Shown here in pieces: positions 17,816 through 26,976 of a stretch of DNA of 39,067 nt. The stretch is taken from assembly GCA_001898855.1 (NCBI GenBank), contig MKVN01000045.1, positions 1 through 39,067 on the forward strand, in the 5' to 3' direction. The first letter of the stretch is position 1; each line of letters begins with the position of its first letter. The notes under the pieces were generated by a model that was given only the letters and a program-made list of their open reading frames with translations, searched no databases and was not told the origin of the DNA. This stretch comes from Micrococcales bacterium 73-13 (GTDB lineage Bacteria > Actinomycetota > Actinomycetes > Actinomycetales > Microbacteriaceae). The position numbers and the translations under genes are program-made.

Positions 17816-18283
17816 TCACCCGATCGTGACGGTCGGCTCGTGGCGCACCGCGAAGTTCACCGAGCTGGCGATGAAGCAGAGCCGCTGCGCCTCCTCGTGC
17901 GCCTCGATCGCCTCAGCCGGGTCGCCGGCGGCGATCGTCACCCGGGGCCGCAGCGTGACCGAGGTGAACCGGCCGCCGTCGCCCTGCTGCCGCATGGTGC
18001 CGATCGCGTCGTCCTGGTAGGCGGTGACGACGATGCCGCGCTTCGTCGCGACGTGCAGGTAGGAGAGCATGTGGCACTGGCTGAGCGCGGCGAGCAGCAG
18101 CTCCTCCGGGTTCCACCGCTCGGCGTCCCCGTGGAACGGCCGGTCGCTGCTGCCCTCGATGGGGTGCGCGTTGCCCTCCGCCGTGACGACGTGGGCGCGC
18201 GAGTAGTCGCGGTAGCCGCTGGTGCCGGTGCCGCGGTCCCCCTGCCAGACGACTCGGACGGCGTAGTGGTGGTCGAGCTCCAC
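17816..18283 (-). CDS. OsmC/Ohr family protein
   Basis: A 155-residue OsmC-like protein, a family of thiol-dependent hydroperoxide reductases. Both expected cysteines are present: AALSQCHMLSYLHVA near residue 90 and RLCFIASSVNF near residue 136. NPEELLLAALSQCHM is the usual helix-leading motif. It probably detoxifies organic peroxides in the cytoplasm; the exact substrate is unknown. The GTG at 18283 directly follows the stop of the upstream oxidoreductase gene (TGAGTG), so the two form an operon. No OhrR-type regulator is nearby. Confidence 0.87.
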   Translation of the reverse strand: MELDHHYAVRVVWQGDRGTGTSGYRDYSRAHVVTAEGNAHPIEGSSDRPFHGDAERWNPEELLLAALSQCHMLSYLHVATKRGIVVTAYQDDAIGTMRQQGDGGRFTSVTLRPRVTIAAGDPAEAIEAHEEAQRLCFIASSVNFAVRHEPTVTIG

Positions 18284-19225
18284 TCAGGGCACCAGCACGA
18301 TCTTCCCGCCGGCGTGCCCCTCGGCCAGCAGTGCGAAGGCCGCCCGGAAGTCGTCGAACGGGCGGGCGGCGACGACCGGGAGGTCGAGCTCCCCCGCGGC
18401 GGCGAGCCGGACCAGCTCGGCGCGCGCGGCGTCGCGCACCGCGTCGGAGCGCGGGTTGCCGCCGCCGATCGCGGTGCCGCCGGCGGCGAGGATCGCCGGC
18501 GAGCCGGTGATGGTGACGATCCGGGTCGGATCCGCGACCAGGGCGACGGAGGTCTCCCCCGCCTCCGCGGTGCCGATCGTGTCCACCGCGGCCGCATAGG
18601 GGCCGAGCGGCTCGAGCCGGACGAGGAGCCCGTCGCCGTAGCGCACCGGCTCGACGCCGAGCGCGCGCAGCTCCTCGTGGCGATGCGCTGCGGCGGTGCC
18701 GACGACGCGCGCGCCGCGATGCCGCGCGAGCTGTGCGGTCGCCCGTCCGACGCTGCCCGCGACCCCGTGCACGAGCACCGTCTCGCCGGCCGCGAGGCGG
18801 ACGGTCTGCAGCGCGTCCTCCGCCGTCGCCGCGGCGAGCAGCAGGCCCGCGGCCTGCTCGAAGGAGAGCTCGGCGGGCTTCTGCAGCACGTCGCGCGCCG
18901 GCACGGTGAGCTCGGTCGCATGCGCGCCGGGGACGCGGAAGGCCAGCACCTCGTCGCCGACCGCGATCGGCGCGCCGTCGGCGCCGGTCAGGCCGTCCGA
19001 GCCGACGGCGGCGACCACGCCGGCCGCCTCGAAGCCGATCCGCAGCGGCAGCCGGGCGGGGTCGTCGCCGCGGTAGCCCGAGCCGAGCTTGAGGTCGACG
19101 GGGTTCAGCCCGGAGGCGCGGACCGTGATGACCACCTCGTCGGGCGCGGGCCCGCGGGACGGGACGTCGATGATCCCGAGATGCTCGGGGCCGCCGTAGG
19201 CGGCGAATGCGATGGCTCGAGGCAT
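18284..19225 (-). CDS. NADP-dependent MDR oxidoreductase (quinone reductase-like)
   Basis: A 313-residue medium-chain reductase of the zeta-crystallin/quinone oxidoreductase type. It has a GroES-like N-terminal half (GLNPVDLKLGSGYRG, FEAAGVVAAVG) and a Rossmann half with LVHGVAGSVGRATAQLARHRGARVVGT. The catalytic and structural zinc ligands of alcohol dehydrogenases are absent, as expected for this branch. It would reduce quinones or other unsaturated carbonyls with NAD(P)H. ATG at 19225 with TAGCCT six bases upstream. Coupled to the OsmC gene, it suggests a small oxidative or electrophile stress operon. Confidence 0.88.
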   Translation of the reverse strand: MPRAIAFAAYGGPEHLGIIDVPSRGPAPDEVVITVRASGLNPVDLKLGSGYRGDDPARLPLRIGFEAAGVVAAVGSDGLTGADGAPIAVGDEVLAFRVPGAHATELTVPARDVLQKPAELSFEQAAGLLLAAATAEDALQTVRLAAGETVLVHGVAGSVGRATAQLARHRGARVVGTAAAHRHEELRALGVEPVRYGDGLLVRLEPLGPYAAAVDTIGTAEAGETSVALVADPTRIVTITGSPAILAAGGTAIGGGNPRSDAVRDAARAELVRLAAAGELDLPVVAARPFDDFRAAFALLAEGHAGGKIVLVP

Positions 19226-19231
19226 GGCCTC

Positions 19232-19237
19232 AGGCTA
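19232..19237 (-). promoter_or_regulatory. -10 box TAGCCT, leaderless start
   Basis: On the minus strand TAGCCT, then GAGGCC, then the ATG at 19225. The box sits in the 22-bp gap after potC, giving the MDR-OsmC operon its own start. Confidence 0.5.
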
Positions 19238-19247
19238 CTCCGGCGCC

Positions 19248-20045
19248 CTACCGCGTGATCCCGAGCCGCTTGCGGCGGGCGGCGGCGGCGACCTGCACGA
19301 CCACGACCGCGACGATCGCGAGGACGAAGATCGCCGACGCGATGACGTTCGCCTCCGCCGGCGGGGTCTTCTTGGTGTAGATCCAGAGCGGGAACGTGGT
19401 CACCTGGCCGGCGTTGAACTTCGTGATGATGAAGTCGTCGAAGCTCAGCGCGAAGGACAGCAGCGCCGCCGCGACGATGCCGGGGGTCAGCAGCGGCAGC
19501 GTCACCCGGAAGAACACCTGCGGCCCCGAGCCGTAGAGGTCGCGCCCGGCCTCCTCGAGCGCCGGGTCGAGCGAGGCGACGCGCGCCTTGACCGTCACCA
19601 CGACGAAGGACAGGCAGAACAGCGCGTGCACGATGACGATCGTCCAGAACCCCTTCGGCATGCCGACGGCGAGGAACTGCGCCGCCAGGCCCGCGCCGAG
19701 CACGACCTCGGGCGTCGCCATCGGCAGGAACAGCAGCAGGCTCGTCGAGCCGCGCCCGCGGAAGCGGTAGCGGCCGAGCGCGATCGCCAGCAGCGTGCCG
19801 AGCACGGTCGCGATCAGGGTGGCGACGACGCCGACCGCGACGCTGGTGCCGAACGCCTCGCAGACGCCCTGCTGGTCGCAGACGTTGAGCCACTTGTCGA
19901 GCGTCCAGCCGCCCCAGATGGTGTTGTTCCGCCGGGAGTCGTTGAAGCTGTAGATGATGACCTGGACGATCGGCGTCACGAGGAAGACGACCGCGAGGGC
20001 GACGTAGAGCGGCAGCAGCCACTTCCCGAGCGAGAGCCTCCTCAC
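19248..20045 (-). CDS. potC: polyamine ABC transporter permease PotC
   Basis: A 265-residue inner-membrane permease with six predicted helices. The ABC coupling motif is EEAGRDLYGSGPQVFFRVTLPLLTPGIVAAALLSF, matching the EAAxDLGA...GI pattern. By order and similarity this is the second permease of the spermidine/putrescine importer. The region FALSFDDFIITKFNAGQVTTFPLWIYTKKTPPAEANVIAS is characteristic of PotC. The GTG start overlaps the potB stop (GTGA), so the two are coupled. It is the last gene of the operon. Confidence 0.92.
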   Translation of the reverse strand: MRRLSLGKWLLPLYVALAVVFLVTPIVQVIIYSFNDSRRNNTIWGGWTLDKWLNVCDQQGVCEAFGTSVAVGVVATLIATVLGTLLAIALGRYRFRGRGSTSLLLFLPMATPEVVLGAGLAAQFLAVGMPKGFWTIVIVHALFCLSFVVVTVKARVASLDPALEEAGRDLYGSGPQVFFRVTLPLLTPGIVAAALLSFALSFDDFIITKFNAGQVTTFPLWIYTKKTPPAEANVIASAIFVLAIVAVVVVQVAAAARRKRLGITR

Positions 20046-20965
20046 AGCAGCTCCTCCGTCCCGCTGCGCCGGACGTAGATCGCGACGATGACGAGCACGA
20101 TGCCCATCAGCAGCACGGACAGCGCGGCGGCGATCGGGTACTGCTGGCTCTCCAGGAAGGTCCGGTCGATGACGTTCCCGACCATCGCCGTCTGCGGACT
20201 GCCGAGGTAGATCTGCGAGGCGTTGATGTAGTCGCCCGCCGCGGGGATGAAGGTGAGCAGCGTGCCGGAGACGACGCCGGCCATCGACAGCGGCAGCGTG
20301 ACCTTCCGGAACGTCGTCGCCGGCGAGGCGTAGAGGTCGCTGCCGGCCTCCAGGTAGCGGCGGTCGAGCCGCTCCAGCGAGGTGTAGATCGGCAGCACCA
20401 TGAACGGCAGGAAGTTGTAGGTGAGGCCGAAGATGACGGAGAACGGCGTGCCGACGATGGTCTGGTCGGAGGGCAGCCAGCCGAGGCCGTGCAGCGTCTG
20501 CGCGATCCAGCTGTTCTCGCCGAGGAGCTGCTTCCAGGCCAGCGTGCGCAGCAGGAAGGAGATGAAGAACGGCGCGATGACGAGGGTGAGGGCGAGCGCC
20601 TGGATCATCGGCCAGCGCCTGGCCGTCACCCCGATGAAGTAGGCGATCGGGTAGCCGATCACGAGCGCCGCGAGCGTCGCGATGAGCGCGTAGCCGAAGG
20701 AGCGGAGGATGTGCGGCCAGTAGCTCGCGATCGCCTCGGCGTAGTTGCCCCAGTTGAAGGCCTGCACGTACTCGCCCTTGCCGGCGCCCTCCGGCGCGAT
20801 CTGCAGGCTGGTGAGCACCAGCGAGACGAGCGGCGCGAGGAAGAACAGCGCGAGATAGGCCAGGCCCGGTGCGAGCAGCCCGATCGCGACCCAGCTCCGC
20901 TTCAGCGCGACCGGCTCGGCCACCGCCGCGCCGGCGCCGCCCCCGCCGAACGCCGCGAAGGCCAT
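20042..20965 (-). CDS. potB: polyamine ABC transporter permease PotB
   Basis: A 307-residue permease with about six helices. The coupling loop is LEAGSDLYASPATTFRKVTLPLSMAGVVSGTLLTFIPAAGDYI. The GDYINASQIYLGSPQTAMVGNVI stretch is typical of PotB, the first permease of polyamine importers. The N-terminus has a short Gly/Ala-rich cytoplasmic extension. Its ATG overlaps the potA stop by ATGA and its stop overlaps potC, so the four genes form one coupled unit. Confidence 0.92.
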   Translation of the reverse strand: MAFAAFGGGGAGAAVAEPVALKRSWVAIGLLAPGLAYLALFFLAPLVSLVLTSLQIAPEGAGKGEYVQAFNWGNYAEAIASYWPHILRSFGYALIATLAALVIGYPIAYFIGVTARRWPMIQALALTLVIAPFFISFLLRTLAWKQLLGENSWIAQTLHGLGWLPSDQTIVGTPFSVIFGLTYNFLPFMVLPIYTSLERLDRRYLEAGSDLYASPATTFRKVTLPLSMAGVVSGTLLTFIPAAGDYINASQIYLGSPQTAMVGNVIDRTFLESQQYPIAAALSVLLMGIVLVIVAIYVRRSGTEELL

Positions 20966-22170
20966 CAGGCCTCTCCGAGCTCTTCGAGCAGCTCTTCCCT
21001 GGTCTGCCGCGCGAGCGAGCCGGTCGAGGTGTCGTCGGCGAACCGCTCGTCGCCCTCCGGCCCCTCGTCGGCGAGCCCGAAGCCGTGCTCGACGCCCCAG
21101 GAGACCCAGACCTCGGCGCCGGCGTTGACGACGGGGCCGAACACCATGTTCTGCGCGAACACGATGACGTCGCCGATGCCGGGGATCGCGACCGTGTACT
21201 GCGTGCTCACCCCGCTGAACGACACGTCGACGACCCGGCCGGGGCCGAGCACGTTGACGCCGGCCGCCGGCTCCGGGGCGGCCGGATGCAGCAGCAGCTT
21301 CTCCGGGCGGATGCCGATCGTGACCCGTCCGCGGTGGCGCTGCGCCCTGGCCTTCGGCACCGCCACCCCGACCCCGGCGACGTCGACCACGACGACCTCG
21401 CCGCTGTCGCCGCGCACCTCGCCGGTGAACAGGTTCGACTGGCCGAGGAAGTTCGCGACGAAGACGGTCCGCGGCAGCTCGTAGAGCTCCTCGGGCGAGC
21501 CCATCTGCTCGATCTCGCCCTTGTTCATGACCGCGACCGTGTCGGCCATCGTCATGGCCTCCTCCTGGTCGTGCGTGACGTGCAGGAACGTGAGGCCGAC
21601 CTCCTGCTGGATCGTCTTCAGCTCGAGCTGCATCTGGCGGCGCAGCTTCAGGTCGAGCGCCCCGAGCGGCTCGTCGAGCAGCAGCAGCGCCGGCCGGTTG
21701 ACGATCGCCCGGGCGAGCGCGACGCGCTGCTGCTGGCCGCCGGACAGCTGCTGCGGCTTCCGCTGGGCGAGGTGGTCGAGCTCGACCAGCTGCAGGGCCT
21801 CGTGCGCCTTCCCGGAGGGATCGGCGATCCGGCGCCGTCGGAGGCCGAACGCGACGTTCTCCAGCACGGTCATGTGCGGGAACAGCGCATAGGACTGGAA
21901 CACGGTGTTGACCGGGCGCCGGAAGGGCTTCACGTCGGTGACGTCCTTGCCGCCGATCAGGATCCGGCCGCTGGTCGGCTGCTCGAGCCCGGCGACCAGC
22001 CGCAGCGTCGTCGTCTTCCCGCAGCCGGAGGGGCCGAGCAGCGCGAAGAAGGAGCCGGCCGGGATGGTCAGGTCCAGCGACTCGATCGCGGTGAACCCCG
22101 GGAAGCGCTTGTGGATGCCGACCAGCTCGAGGTCGGCTCCGGCCTCGGCGAACGCGCCCGCTGCGGCCAT
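20965..22170 (-). CDS. potA: polyamine ABC transporter ATP-binding protein PotA
   Basis: A 401-residue ATPase that powers polyamine import. Motifs: Walker [19 protein letters not shown] near residue 45, Q-loop [10 protein letters not shown], signature [14 protein letters not shown], Walker [13 protein letters not shown], and H-loop [14 protein letters not shown]. The C-terminal TOBE-type domain ([25 protein letters not shown]) is normal for the family and often binds regulatory ligands. An unusual acidic C-terminal tail ([20 protein letters not shown]) follows. ATG at 22170 overlaps the potD stop (ATGA). Confidence 0.94.
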   Translation of the reverse strand: MAAAGAFAEAGADLELVGIHKRFPGFTAIESLDLTIPAGSFFALLGPSGCGKTTTLRLVAGLEQPTSGRILIGGKDVTDVKPFRRPVNTVFQSYALFPHMTVLENVAFGLRRRRIADPSGKAHEALQLVELDHLAQRKPQQLSGGQQQRVALARAIVNRPALLLLDEPLGALDLKLRRQMQLELKTIQQEVGLTFLHVTHDQEEAMTMADTVAVMNKGEIEQMGSPEELYELPRTVFVANFLGQSNLFTGEVRGDSGEVVVVDVAGVGVAVPKARAQRHRGRVTIGIRPEKLLLHPAAPEPAAGVNVLGPGRVVDVSFSGVSTQYTVAIPGIGDVIVFAQNMVFGPVVNAGAEVWVSWGVEHGFGLADEGPEGDERFADDTSTGSLARQTREELLEELGEA

Positions 22171-23360
22171 CAGGCCCCCACGTTCACGGCGACCCAGGCC
22201 TCCGAGAACTCCTTGGACTCGGTCGGGCTGAGCGTGCGGAACATCTTGACCTTGGCGAGGTCCTCCTCGGTCGGGAAGATGAGCGGGTCGTCGGCGAGCT
22301 CCGGGGCGATCGAGCGCATCGCCTCCTGGGCGCCCATCACCGGGGTGATGTAGTTGACCCAGGCGGCCAGCTCGGCGGCGACCTCCGGGTCGTAGTAGTA
22401 GTTGATGAGCTGGGCGGTCTTGTCGTTCTTCTTCGAGCCGAGCAGCGAGATGAAGTTGTCCGACCAGAGCGTGCCGCCGGTGTCCGGGATGACGAACTTG
22501 AAGCGGGCCTGCTCGCCGGCCGCCTCCAGCTCGGCGTTCAGGATGGACTTGACGTCGCCGGACCAGACGATGCCGACGACGGCGTCGCCGTTCAGCAGGT
22601 CGTCGGTGTAGGAGTTGCCCTTGATCGAGGCGATCTGGCCGTTGGAGACCTCGCGCTGGACGACGTCGAGCGCCGCGTAGAAGTCGTCGGAGCCCCAGTT
22701 CGAGGCGATGTCGACGCCCTGGCTCGCCATGATGACCCCGATCGTGTCCCGCAGCTCCGACAGGACGACGACCTTCCCCTTGAAGGCCGGGTCCCACAGC
22801 TCCTCGACGGTGGAGATGCCGCCGGGCACGGCCTTCTCGTCGTAGACCAGGCCGGCGTAGCCGGACTGCCAGGTGAGCGAGTACTTCCGGCCCGGGTCGT
22901 AGTCGACGTCCTCGAGGCTCGGGTTGAGGTTCTTCCGGTTCGGGATGCTCGCCGCGTCGAGCTCGAGCGCATAGCCGGACTCGATCATCTGGGCGACCAT
23001 CCAGTCGGTCAGGCAGGCCACGTCGTAGCCGGTGAACTGGCCGAGCGCGAGCTGGTCCTTGATGGAGGCGTAGAACGTGTCGTTGTCGTCGATGTCGACC
23101 CGGTACTTGACCGTGATGCCGGTCTGCTTCTGGAACGCGTCGAGCGTCGGGTAGTTCCCGGCGTCGTCGGTGTCCATGTAGCCGTCCCAGTTGGCCCAGA
23201 CCAGCTCGTCGCCGGGGGCGCAGGCCGCGAGGCTCAGCGCGCCGGCGCTCGCCGCGGTGACGCCGACGCCCTGCAGGAATCGTCGGCGGTTGAACTGGAA
23301 CGAGCGCGCCCGGACGACGAGCTCGCGGAGCATGGGGTCTTCGGGCAGTGGACGGACCAT
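22170..23360 (-). CDS. potD: polyamine ABC transporter substrate-binding lipoprotein PotD
   Basis: A 396-residue binding protein that captures putrescine or spermidine outside the cell. The signal region [27 protein letters not shown] combines a twin-arginine motif (residues 25-27) with a lipobox Cys at 47, so it is probably a Tat-exported lipoprotein. The mature part has the PotD pattern [14 protein letters not shown] and [24 protein letters not shown], with tryptophans and acidic residues for amine binding. I chose the ATG at 23360 because GAGGGAA lies upstream; in-frame starts further upstream lack support. First gene of the operon. Confidence 0.93.
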   Translation of the reverse strand: MVRPLPEDPMLRELVVRARSFQFNRRRFLQGVGVTAASAGALSLAACAPGDELVWANWDGYMDTDDAGNYPTLDAFQKQTGITVKYRVDIDDNDTFYASIKDQLALGQFTGYDVACLTDWMVAQMIESGYALELDAASIPNRKNLNPSLEDVDYDPGRKYSLTWQSGYAGLVYDEKAVPGGISTVEELWDPAFKGKVVVLSELRDTIGVIMASQGVDIASNWGSDDFYAALDVVQREVSNGQIASIKGNSYTDDLLNGDAVVGIVWSGDVKSILNAELEAAGEQARFKFVIPDTGGTLWSDNFISLLGSKKNDKTAQLINYYYDPEVAAELAAWVNYITPVMGAQEAMRSIAPELADDPLIFPTEEDLAKVKMFRTLSPTESKEFSEAWVAVNVGA

Positions 23361-23381
23361 GGTTATCGTTCCCTCGCCGAG

Positions 23382-23395
23382 CGGCCGAACGGCCG
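23382..23395. promoter_or_regulatory. hairpin in the potD leader
   Basis: CGGCC-GAAC-GGCCG is a five-pair hairpin about 20 bases upstream of the potD start and directly before its Shine-Dalgarno. It could affect translation or mRNA stability of the importer. Confidence 0.35.
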
Positions 23396-23474
23396 GAGAT
23401 TGCGGATTGCACCGTTGCAGGCGAGAACGATCGTGGCACAAGCGGGGGCCCGGGACGAGTACCTGGACGAGGCG

Positions 23475-23495
23475 GGATCGATCCGTAACACGGAT
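23475..23495. promoter_or_regulatory. candidate operator upstream of the pot operon
   Basis: ATCCGT-AAC-ACGGAT (23481-23495) is a perfect dyad, overlapping the palindrome GGATCGATCC (23475-23484). It lies 120 bp before potD and 22 bp past the stop of the upstream gene. The half-site ATCCGT also occurs in the Lrp-gene operator at 27008-27018. No T-run follows, so an operator is likelier than a terminator. Confidence 0.4.
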
Positions 23496-23516
23496 TTCAC
23501 ACGCGCGGCCGCGACC

Positions 23517-24077
23517 TCAGCGGGCGCCGCGCGACCGTCCGACCTGCTCGCGCGCCCACCGCTCGGCCTCGGCGAGGCCGACGAGGCGGGACAGCACCGG
23601 CGTCGGCGGGGAGCCGTCGCGGCGGTCGAGCACGATCCGCTCGGGTCCGATCCGCACCACCGCGCCGCACCGGTCGCCGAGCTCGGCCTCCCGCTCGGCG
23701 ACCAGGATGCGCGCGACGAGGCGCTCCGCCGCCGCCGCGTGCGGCCCGAGCCGGACGCCGACCGAGATCGCGAGCTCGAGGCCGGGCGGCAGCGGGGCCG
23801 GCCGGTATCGGGCGGCGCAGCGGGCGAGCCAGGCGAGCTCGGCCTCGGCGCCGGCCGCCTGGAGGGCGAGCCGTTCGGGCTCGGCGTGCCGGATGGACTC
23901 GATCGCGATGCCGCGCGCGACGGCGAGCCCCATCGGCGGCACGCCGGCGACGCCGATGCCGTGCCGGGCGATCGCGACGACGTTCACGGGGCCATCCCAG
24001 CGGACGCCCGCGAGCGGCGTCCCGGGCCGGGACGCGGCCGTGGAGGGCCGGCCGGCGGCGCGCCCTGTGAGGGGCAT
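23517..24077 (-). CDS. hypothetical protein downstream of FHA and PP2C genes
   Basis: A 186-residue protein I do not recognise. The C-terminal 155 residues look like a folded alpha/beta domain (VNVVAIARHGIGVAGVPPMGLAVARGIAIESIRHAE, RLVARILVAEREAELG, CGAVVRIGPERIVLD). The first 30 are Pro/Arg/Gly-rich and may be noncoding. The start is uncertain: ATG at 24077 has no Shine-Dalgarno, and GTG at 23987 would begin at VNVVAIARHG. Codon use (C or G at third positions) matches real genes here. It follows the FHA gene by 18 bp, so co-transcription with FHA-PP2C is likely. No membrane segment or known catalytic motif is visible. Confidence 0.6.
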   Translation of the reverse strand: MPLTGRAAGRPSTAASRPGTPLAGVRWDGPVNVVAIARHGIGVAGVPPMGLAVARGIAIESIRHAEPERLALQAAGAEAELAWLARCAARYRPAPLPPGLELAISVGVRLGPHAAAAERLVARILVAEREAELGDRCGAVVRIGPERIVLDRRDGSPPTPVLSRLVGLAEAERWAREQVGRSRGAR

Positions 24078-24095
24078 CGGAGCCGGGCTGGACCG

Positions 24096-24617
24096 CTACC
24101 AGACGTCGATCGCCTGGCGCCCGAGCAGCAGCCGGCTCCCCCGCCGCACCGGCTGGGGCTGGCCCGGCGTGCAGCGCACCGCCGCCTCGCCCGGCGTCTC
24201 GACGATCGTGCCGTTGCCGGACGAGAGATCGATGACGAGCAGCTCGTCGGCGACGACCAGCAGCTCGGCGTGCGACTTCGAGACGGTCTTCCCGGGGTCG
24301 ACGACCACGAGCACCGCCTCGTAGGCGACGCCGGCCGGGGGCGCGGGATTGCGCCCGAGCAGGCTCCTGCCGGTGACCTCGAAGCGCTGGCCGGTCGTCG
24401 AGACCAGCACGAACGGCCGCGAAGCCGGCTGCGTCAGCTGCAGGCCCGCCGTCTCGTCGACCGGGTCCCCCGCCTCGTCGAGGGGCTCGGGATCCGGCGC
24501 CGCCTCGGCGGGCGCGGCGAAGCGCGGCGCCGCGCCCTCCTCGGCGACCCGGCGTCCGCAGTCCGGGCAGAAGAACGTCCCCGGTGCGAGCAGTGCGCCG
24601 CAGTAGAAGCAGTTCAT
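24096..24617 (-). CDS. zinc-ribbon FHA domain protein
   Basis: A 173-residue cytoplasmic protein. Residues 1-25 form a zinc ribbon with cysteines 3, 6, 17 and 20 (MNCFYCGALLAPGTFFCPDCGRR). After an acidic, Pro/Ala-rich linker comes a C-terminal FHA domain with RSLLGRNP, SKSHAELLV and DLSSGNGT, the residues that bind phosphothreonine. It should dock onto a partner phosphorylated by a Ser/Thr kinase. GAGGGAGG lies upstream of the ATG at 24617. It lies 20 bp downstream of the PP2C gene, so phosphatase and phospho-reader are made together. No kinase gene lies in this window. Confidence 0.9.
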   Translation of the reverse strand: MNCFYCGALLAPGTFFCPDCGRRVAEEGAAPRFAAPAEAAPDPEPLDEAGDPVDETAGLQLTQPASRPFVLVSTTGQRFEVTGRSLLGRNPAPPAGVAYEAVLVVVDPGKTVSKSHAELLVVADELLVIDLSSGNGTIVETPGEAAVRCTPGQPQPVRRGSRLLLGRQAIDVW

Positions 24618-24637
24618 CGCCGAGCCTCCCTCGGGGC

Positions 24638-25495
24638 TCAGTATGCGCCGGTGTCGGCGAGCGCGCGAGCCGGCGGTCCGCCCGCCTCCGGCAGGCTCGG
24701 CGCCGCGAGGACGTCGATGACCGCGACCGTGACGTTGTCCCGCCCGCCCGCGCCGACGGCGGCGTTCACCAGCGAGCGCGCCGTCTCCTCCGGGCCGCTG
24801 CCGACGCCGAGCAGGATGCCGATCGTCGAGTCGGTGAGCTCGCGGGTCAGCCCGTCGGAGCAGGCCAGGATCCGGGTGCCCGGCAGCGGATGGAGCACCC
24901 AGCGGTCGACCTCCGGGAGGTCGCCGAAGCCGAGCGCCCGCGTGATGATGTTCGCGTCGGGGTGGACCTCCGCCTCCTCCGGCGTGATCTGCCCGCTCGC
25001 GACGAGGTCCTGCACGTAGGAGTGGTCGACGGTCACCTGCTCGAGGTCGTGGTCGCGGAACCGGTAGACCCGCGAGTCGCCGATGTTGAAGACCTGGAGC
25101 GCCGGGACGCCGACGTGCTCGACGACGGCGACGCCGGTGACGGTCGTGCCGCTGCCGTAGGCGATCCCGCGGCTGGCGCCGGCGATGTCCGCCCCAGCGG
25201 CGGCGAGCGCCTCGACGACGTCCCGCGGCTGCAGGATCCCGCCGCGGCGGGCGCGCGACCTCGCCGCCTGACCGAGCCGGCCGACGGCCGCGTCGCTCGC
25301 GACGTCGCCCGCGGCGTGCCCGCCGAGGCCGTCGGCGACGGCGAACATGCCGGGCACCGCGATGACGCTGTCCTCGTTCACCGTCCGGCGCAGGCCGATG
25401 TCGGTCGCCGCGCCCCAGGCGAGCTCGAGCGGCTGCCCGGGGGCCCCCGGCAGCGAGAACACCCGGCTGCGGTGCCGACTGACGATCTCCGTCAC
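24638..25495 (-). CDS. PP2C-type serine/threonine protein phosphatase
   Basis: A 285-residue PPM-family phosphatase that removes phosphate from Ser/Thr using two metal ions. Motifs: GLRRTVNEDSVIAVPGMFAVADGLGGHAAGDVASDAAV (metal-binding Asp residues), FNIGDSRVYRFRDHDLEQVTVDHSYVQ, ILACSDGLTRELTD and GGRDNVTVAVIDVL (terminal metal-binding Asp). It has no transmembrane tail, so it is cytoplasmic, unlike PstP-type phosphatases. The GTG at 25495 has TAGGCT six bases upstream, which gives a leaderless start for the PP2C-FHA-unknown operon. Confidence 0.93.
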   Translation of the reverse strand: MTEIVSRHRSRVFSLPGAPGQPLELAWGAATDIGLRRTVNEDSVIAVPGMFAVADGLGGHAAGDVASDAAVGRLGQAARSRARRGGILQPRDVVEALAAAGADIAGASRGIAYGSGTTVTGVAVVEHVGVPALQVFNIGDSRVYRFRDHDLEQVTVDHSYVQDLVASGQITPEEAEVHPDANIITRALGFGDLPEVDRWVLHPLPGTRILACSDGLTRELTDSTIGILLGVGSGPEETARSLVNAAVGAGGRDNVTVAVIDVLAAPSLPEAGGPPARALADTGAY

Positions 25496-25501
25496 CCGCT
25501 C

Positions 25502-25507
25502 AGCCTA
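25502..25507 (-). promoter_or_regulatory. -10 box TAGGCT, leaderless start of the PP2C operon
   Basis: On the minus strand TAGGCT, then GAGCGG, then the GTG at 25495. The box is identical to that of proS, with the same spacing. Confidence 0.55.
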
Positions 25508-25546
25508 CCCGCGGCCGTCGGGTCGCCTCGGCGGCGGCGGTCGCGG

Positions 25547-26911
25547 TCAGGCGATGTAGACGAGCTTCTTGTTGATGAACTCCTCGATGCCGACGGCGCC
25601 CATCTCGCGGCCGGTGCCGGATCGCTTGGTGCCGCCGAACGGCAGCTCGGGCGAGTCGGCGAGCACGGTGTTGACGTAGACCATGCCGGTCTCCAGCCGG
25701 TCGGCGACGCGCAGCGCCTGCGCGGGGTCCGTCGTCCAGACGTAGGAGCCGAGGCCGAAGTCGGTCGCGTTCGCGAGCGCGATCGCCTCCTGCTCGCCGG
25801 AGACCCGGTAGAGCGAGGCGACCGGGCCGAAGAACTCCTCGCGATAGGCCGGGTTGTCGGCGGAGATGCCCTCGAGCACGACCGGCGAGAACCGCGCGCC
25901 GTCGCGCGGCCTCGGCGCGAGCCTGGCGGTCGCGCCGGCCGCGAGCGCGCGCCGCACCTGGTCCTCGATCCGGATCGCGGCCGGCTCGCTGGAGAGCGGG
26001 CCGAGCACGGTGTCGTCGTCCTTCGGGTCGCCGGGCTCGACGGCCGCCATCCGCTCGGTCAGCTTCGAGGCGAACGCGTCGTAGAGCGCGTCGACGACGA
26101 TGAACCGCTTCGGGGCGTTGCAGGACTGGCCGTTGTTGTCGAAGCGGGCCGCGAACGCCGCCTCGACGACCGCGTCCAGGTCGTCGGTCGAGAGCACGAT
26201 GAACGGGTCCGAGCCGCCGAGCTCGAGCACCACCTTCTTCAGGTTGCGGCCGGCGATCTCGGCGACCGCGGTGCCCGCGCGCTCGGATCCGGTCAGCGAC
26301 ACCCCGCGGATCCGCCGGTCGGCGATCACCCCGGCGATCTGCTCCTCGTCGGCGATGAGGTTCGTGTAGCCGCCGAGCGGGATGCCCGCGTCCCGGAAGA
26401 CCGCCTCGATCAGCCGCGCCGAGTCGGGGCACTGGGGCGCGTGCTTGAGCAGGATCGGGTTGCCGACGATGATGTTCGGCCCTGCGAAGCGAGCGACCTG
26501 GTAGTAGGGGAAGTTCCACGGCATGATCCCGAGCAGCGGACCGGTCGGCGACTTCCGGATGTAGGCCGTCGCCGCCGCGCCCTCGATCGGCTCGTCGGCG
26601 AGCAGCCGCTCGGCGTGCCCGGCGTACCAGCGGTAGATGGCGGCGGCGAACTCGACCTCGCCGACCGCCTGCGGCCGGGGCTTGCCCATCTCCCGGACGA
26701 TCGCGTCGGCGAGCGCGTCGACCCGCTCCTCGTGCAGCTCGGCGACGCGCGCGATGAGCGCCGCGCGCTCCGCGACGGTCGTGGCGGGCACCCAGTCGGT
26801 CCACGCCGACCACACCGAGGCGAGCGCGGCCTCGACCTCGGCGGCGCTGAAGTACGGCACCTCCTCGACCCGCTCGAGCGTATAGGGGTCGACGACGGCG
26901 AATCCGGACAT
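25547..26911 (-). CDS. aldehyde dehydrogenase, succinate-semialdehyde type
   Basis: A 454-residue NAD(P)-dependent aldehyde dehydrogenase. The catalytic Cys is residue 264 (FDNNGQSCNAPKRFIVVDA) and the general base lies in VVLELGGSDPFIVL; the cofactor loop is SLTGSERAGTAVAEIAG. The NNGQSCxAxKRFIV pattern resembles actinobacterial GabD1-type succinate-semialdehyde dehydrogenases. Given the aminotransferase and amine oxidase across the promoter, it could oxidise 4-aminobutyraldehyde or succinate semialdehyde from putrescine. The ATG at 26911 has GAGGAAGG six bases upstream; a longer frame from 27037 is rejected because it crosses the operator. Divergent from the Lrp gene. Confidence 0.9.
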   Translation of the reverse strand: MSGFAVVDPYTLERVEEVPYFSAAEVEAALASVWSAWTDWVPATTVAERAALIARVAELHEERVDALADAIVREMGKPRPQAVGEVEFAAAIYRWYAGHAERLLADEPIEGAAATAYIRKSPTGPLLGIMPWNFPYYQVARFAGPNIIVGNPILLKHAPQCPDSARLIEAVFRDAGIPLGGYTNLIADEEQIAGVIADRRIRGVSLTGSERAGTAVAEIAGRNLKKVVLELGGSDPFIVLSTDDLDAVVEAAFAARFDNNGQSCNAPKRFIVVDALYDAFASKLTERMAAVEPGDPKDDDTVLGPLSSEPAAIRIEDQVRRALAAGATARLAPRPRDGARFSPVVLEGISADNPAYREEFFGPVASLYRVSGEQEAIALANATDFGLGSYVWTTDPAQALRVADRLETGMVYVNTVLADSPELPFGGTKRSGTGREMGAVGIEEFINKKLVYIA

Positions 26912-26976
26912 GTTGGGCCTTCCTCTCCAGCGAGGCGGACGCGGACGCTGCCGCCATTGTAGCCACGCCGGAGACG

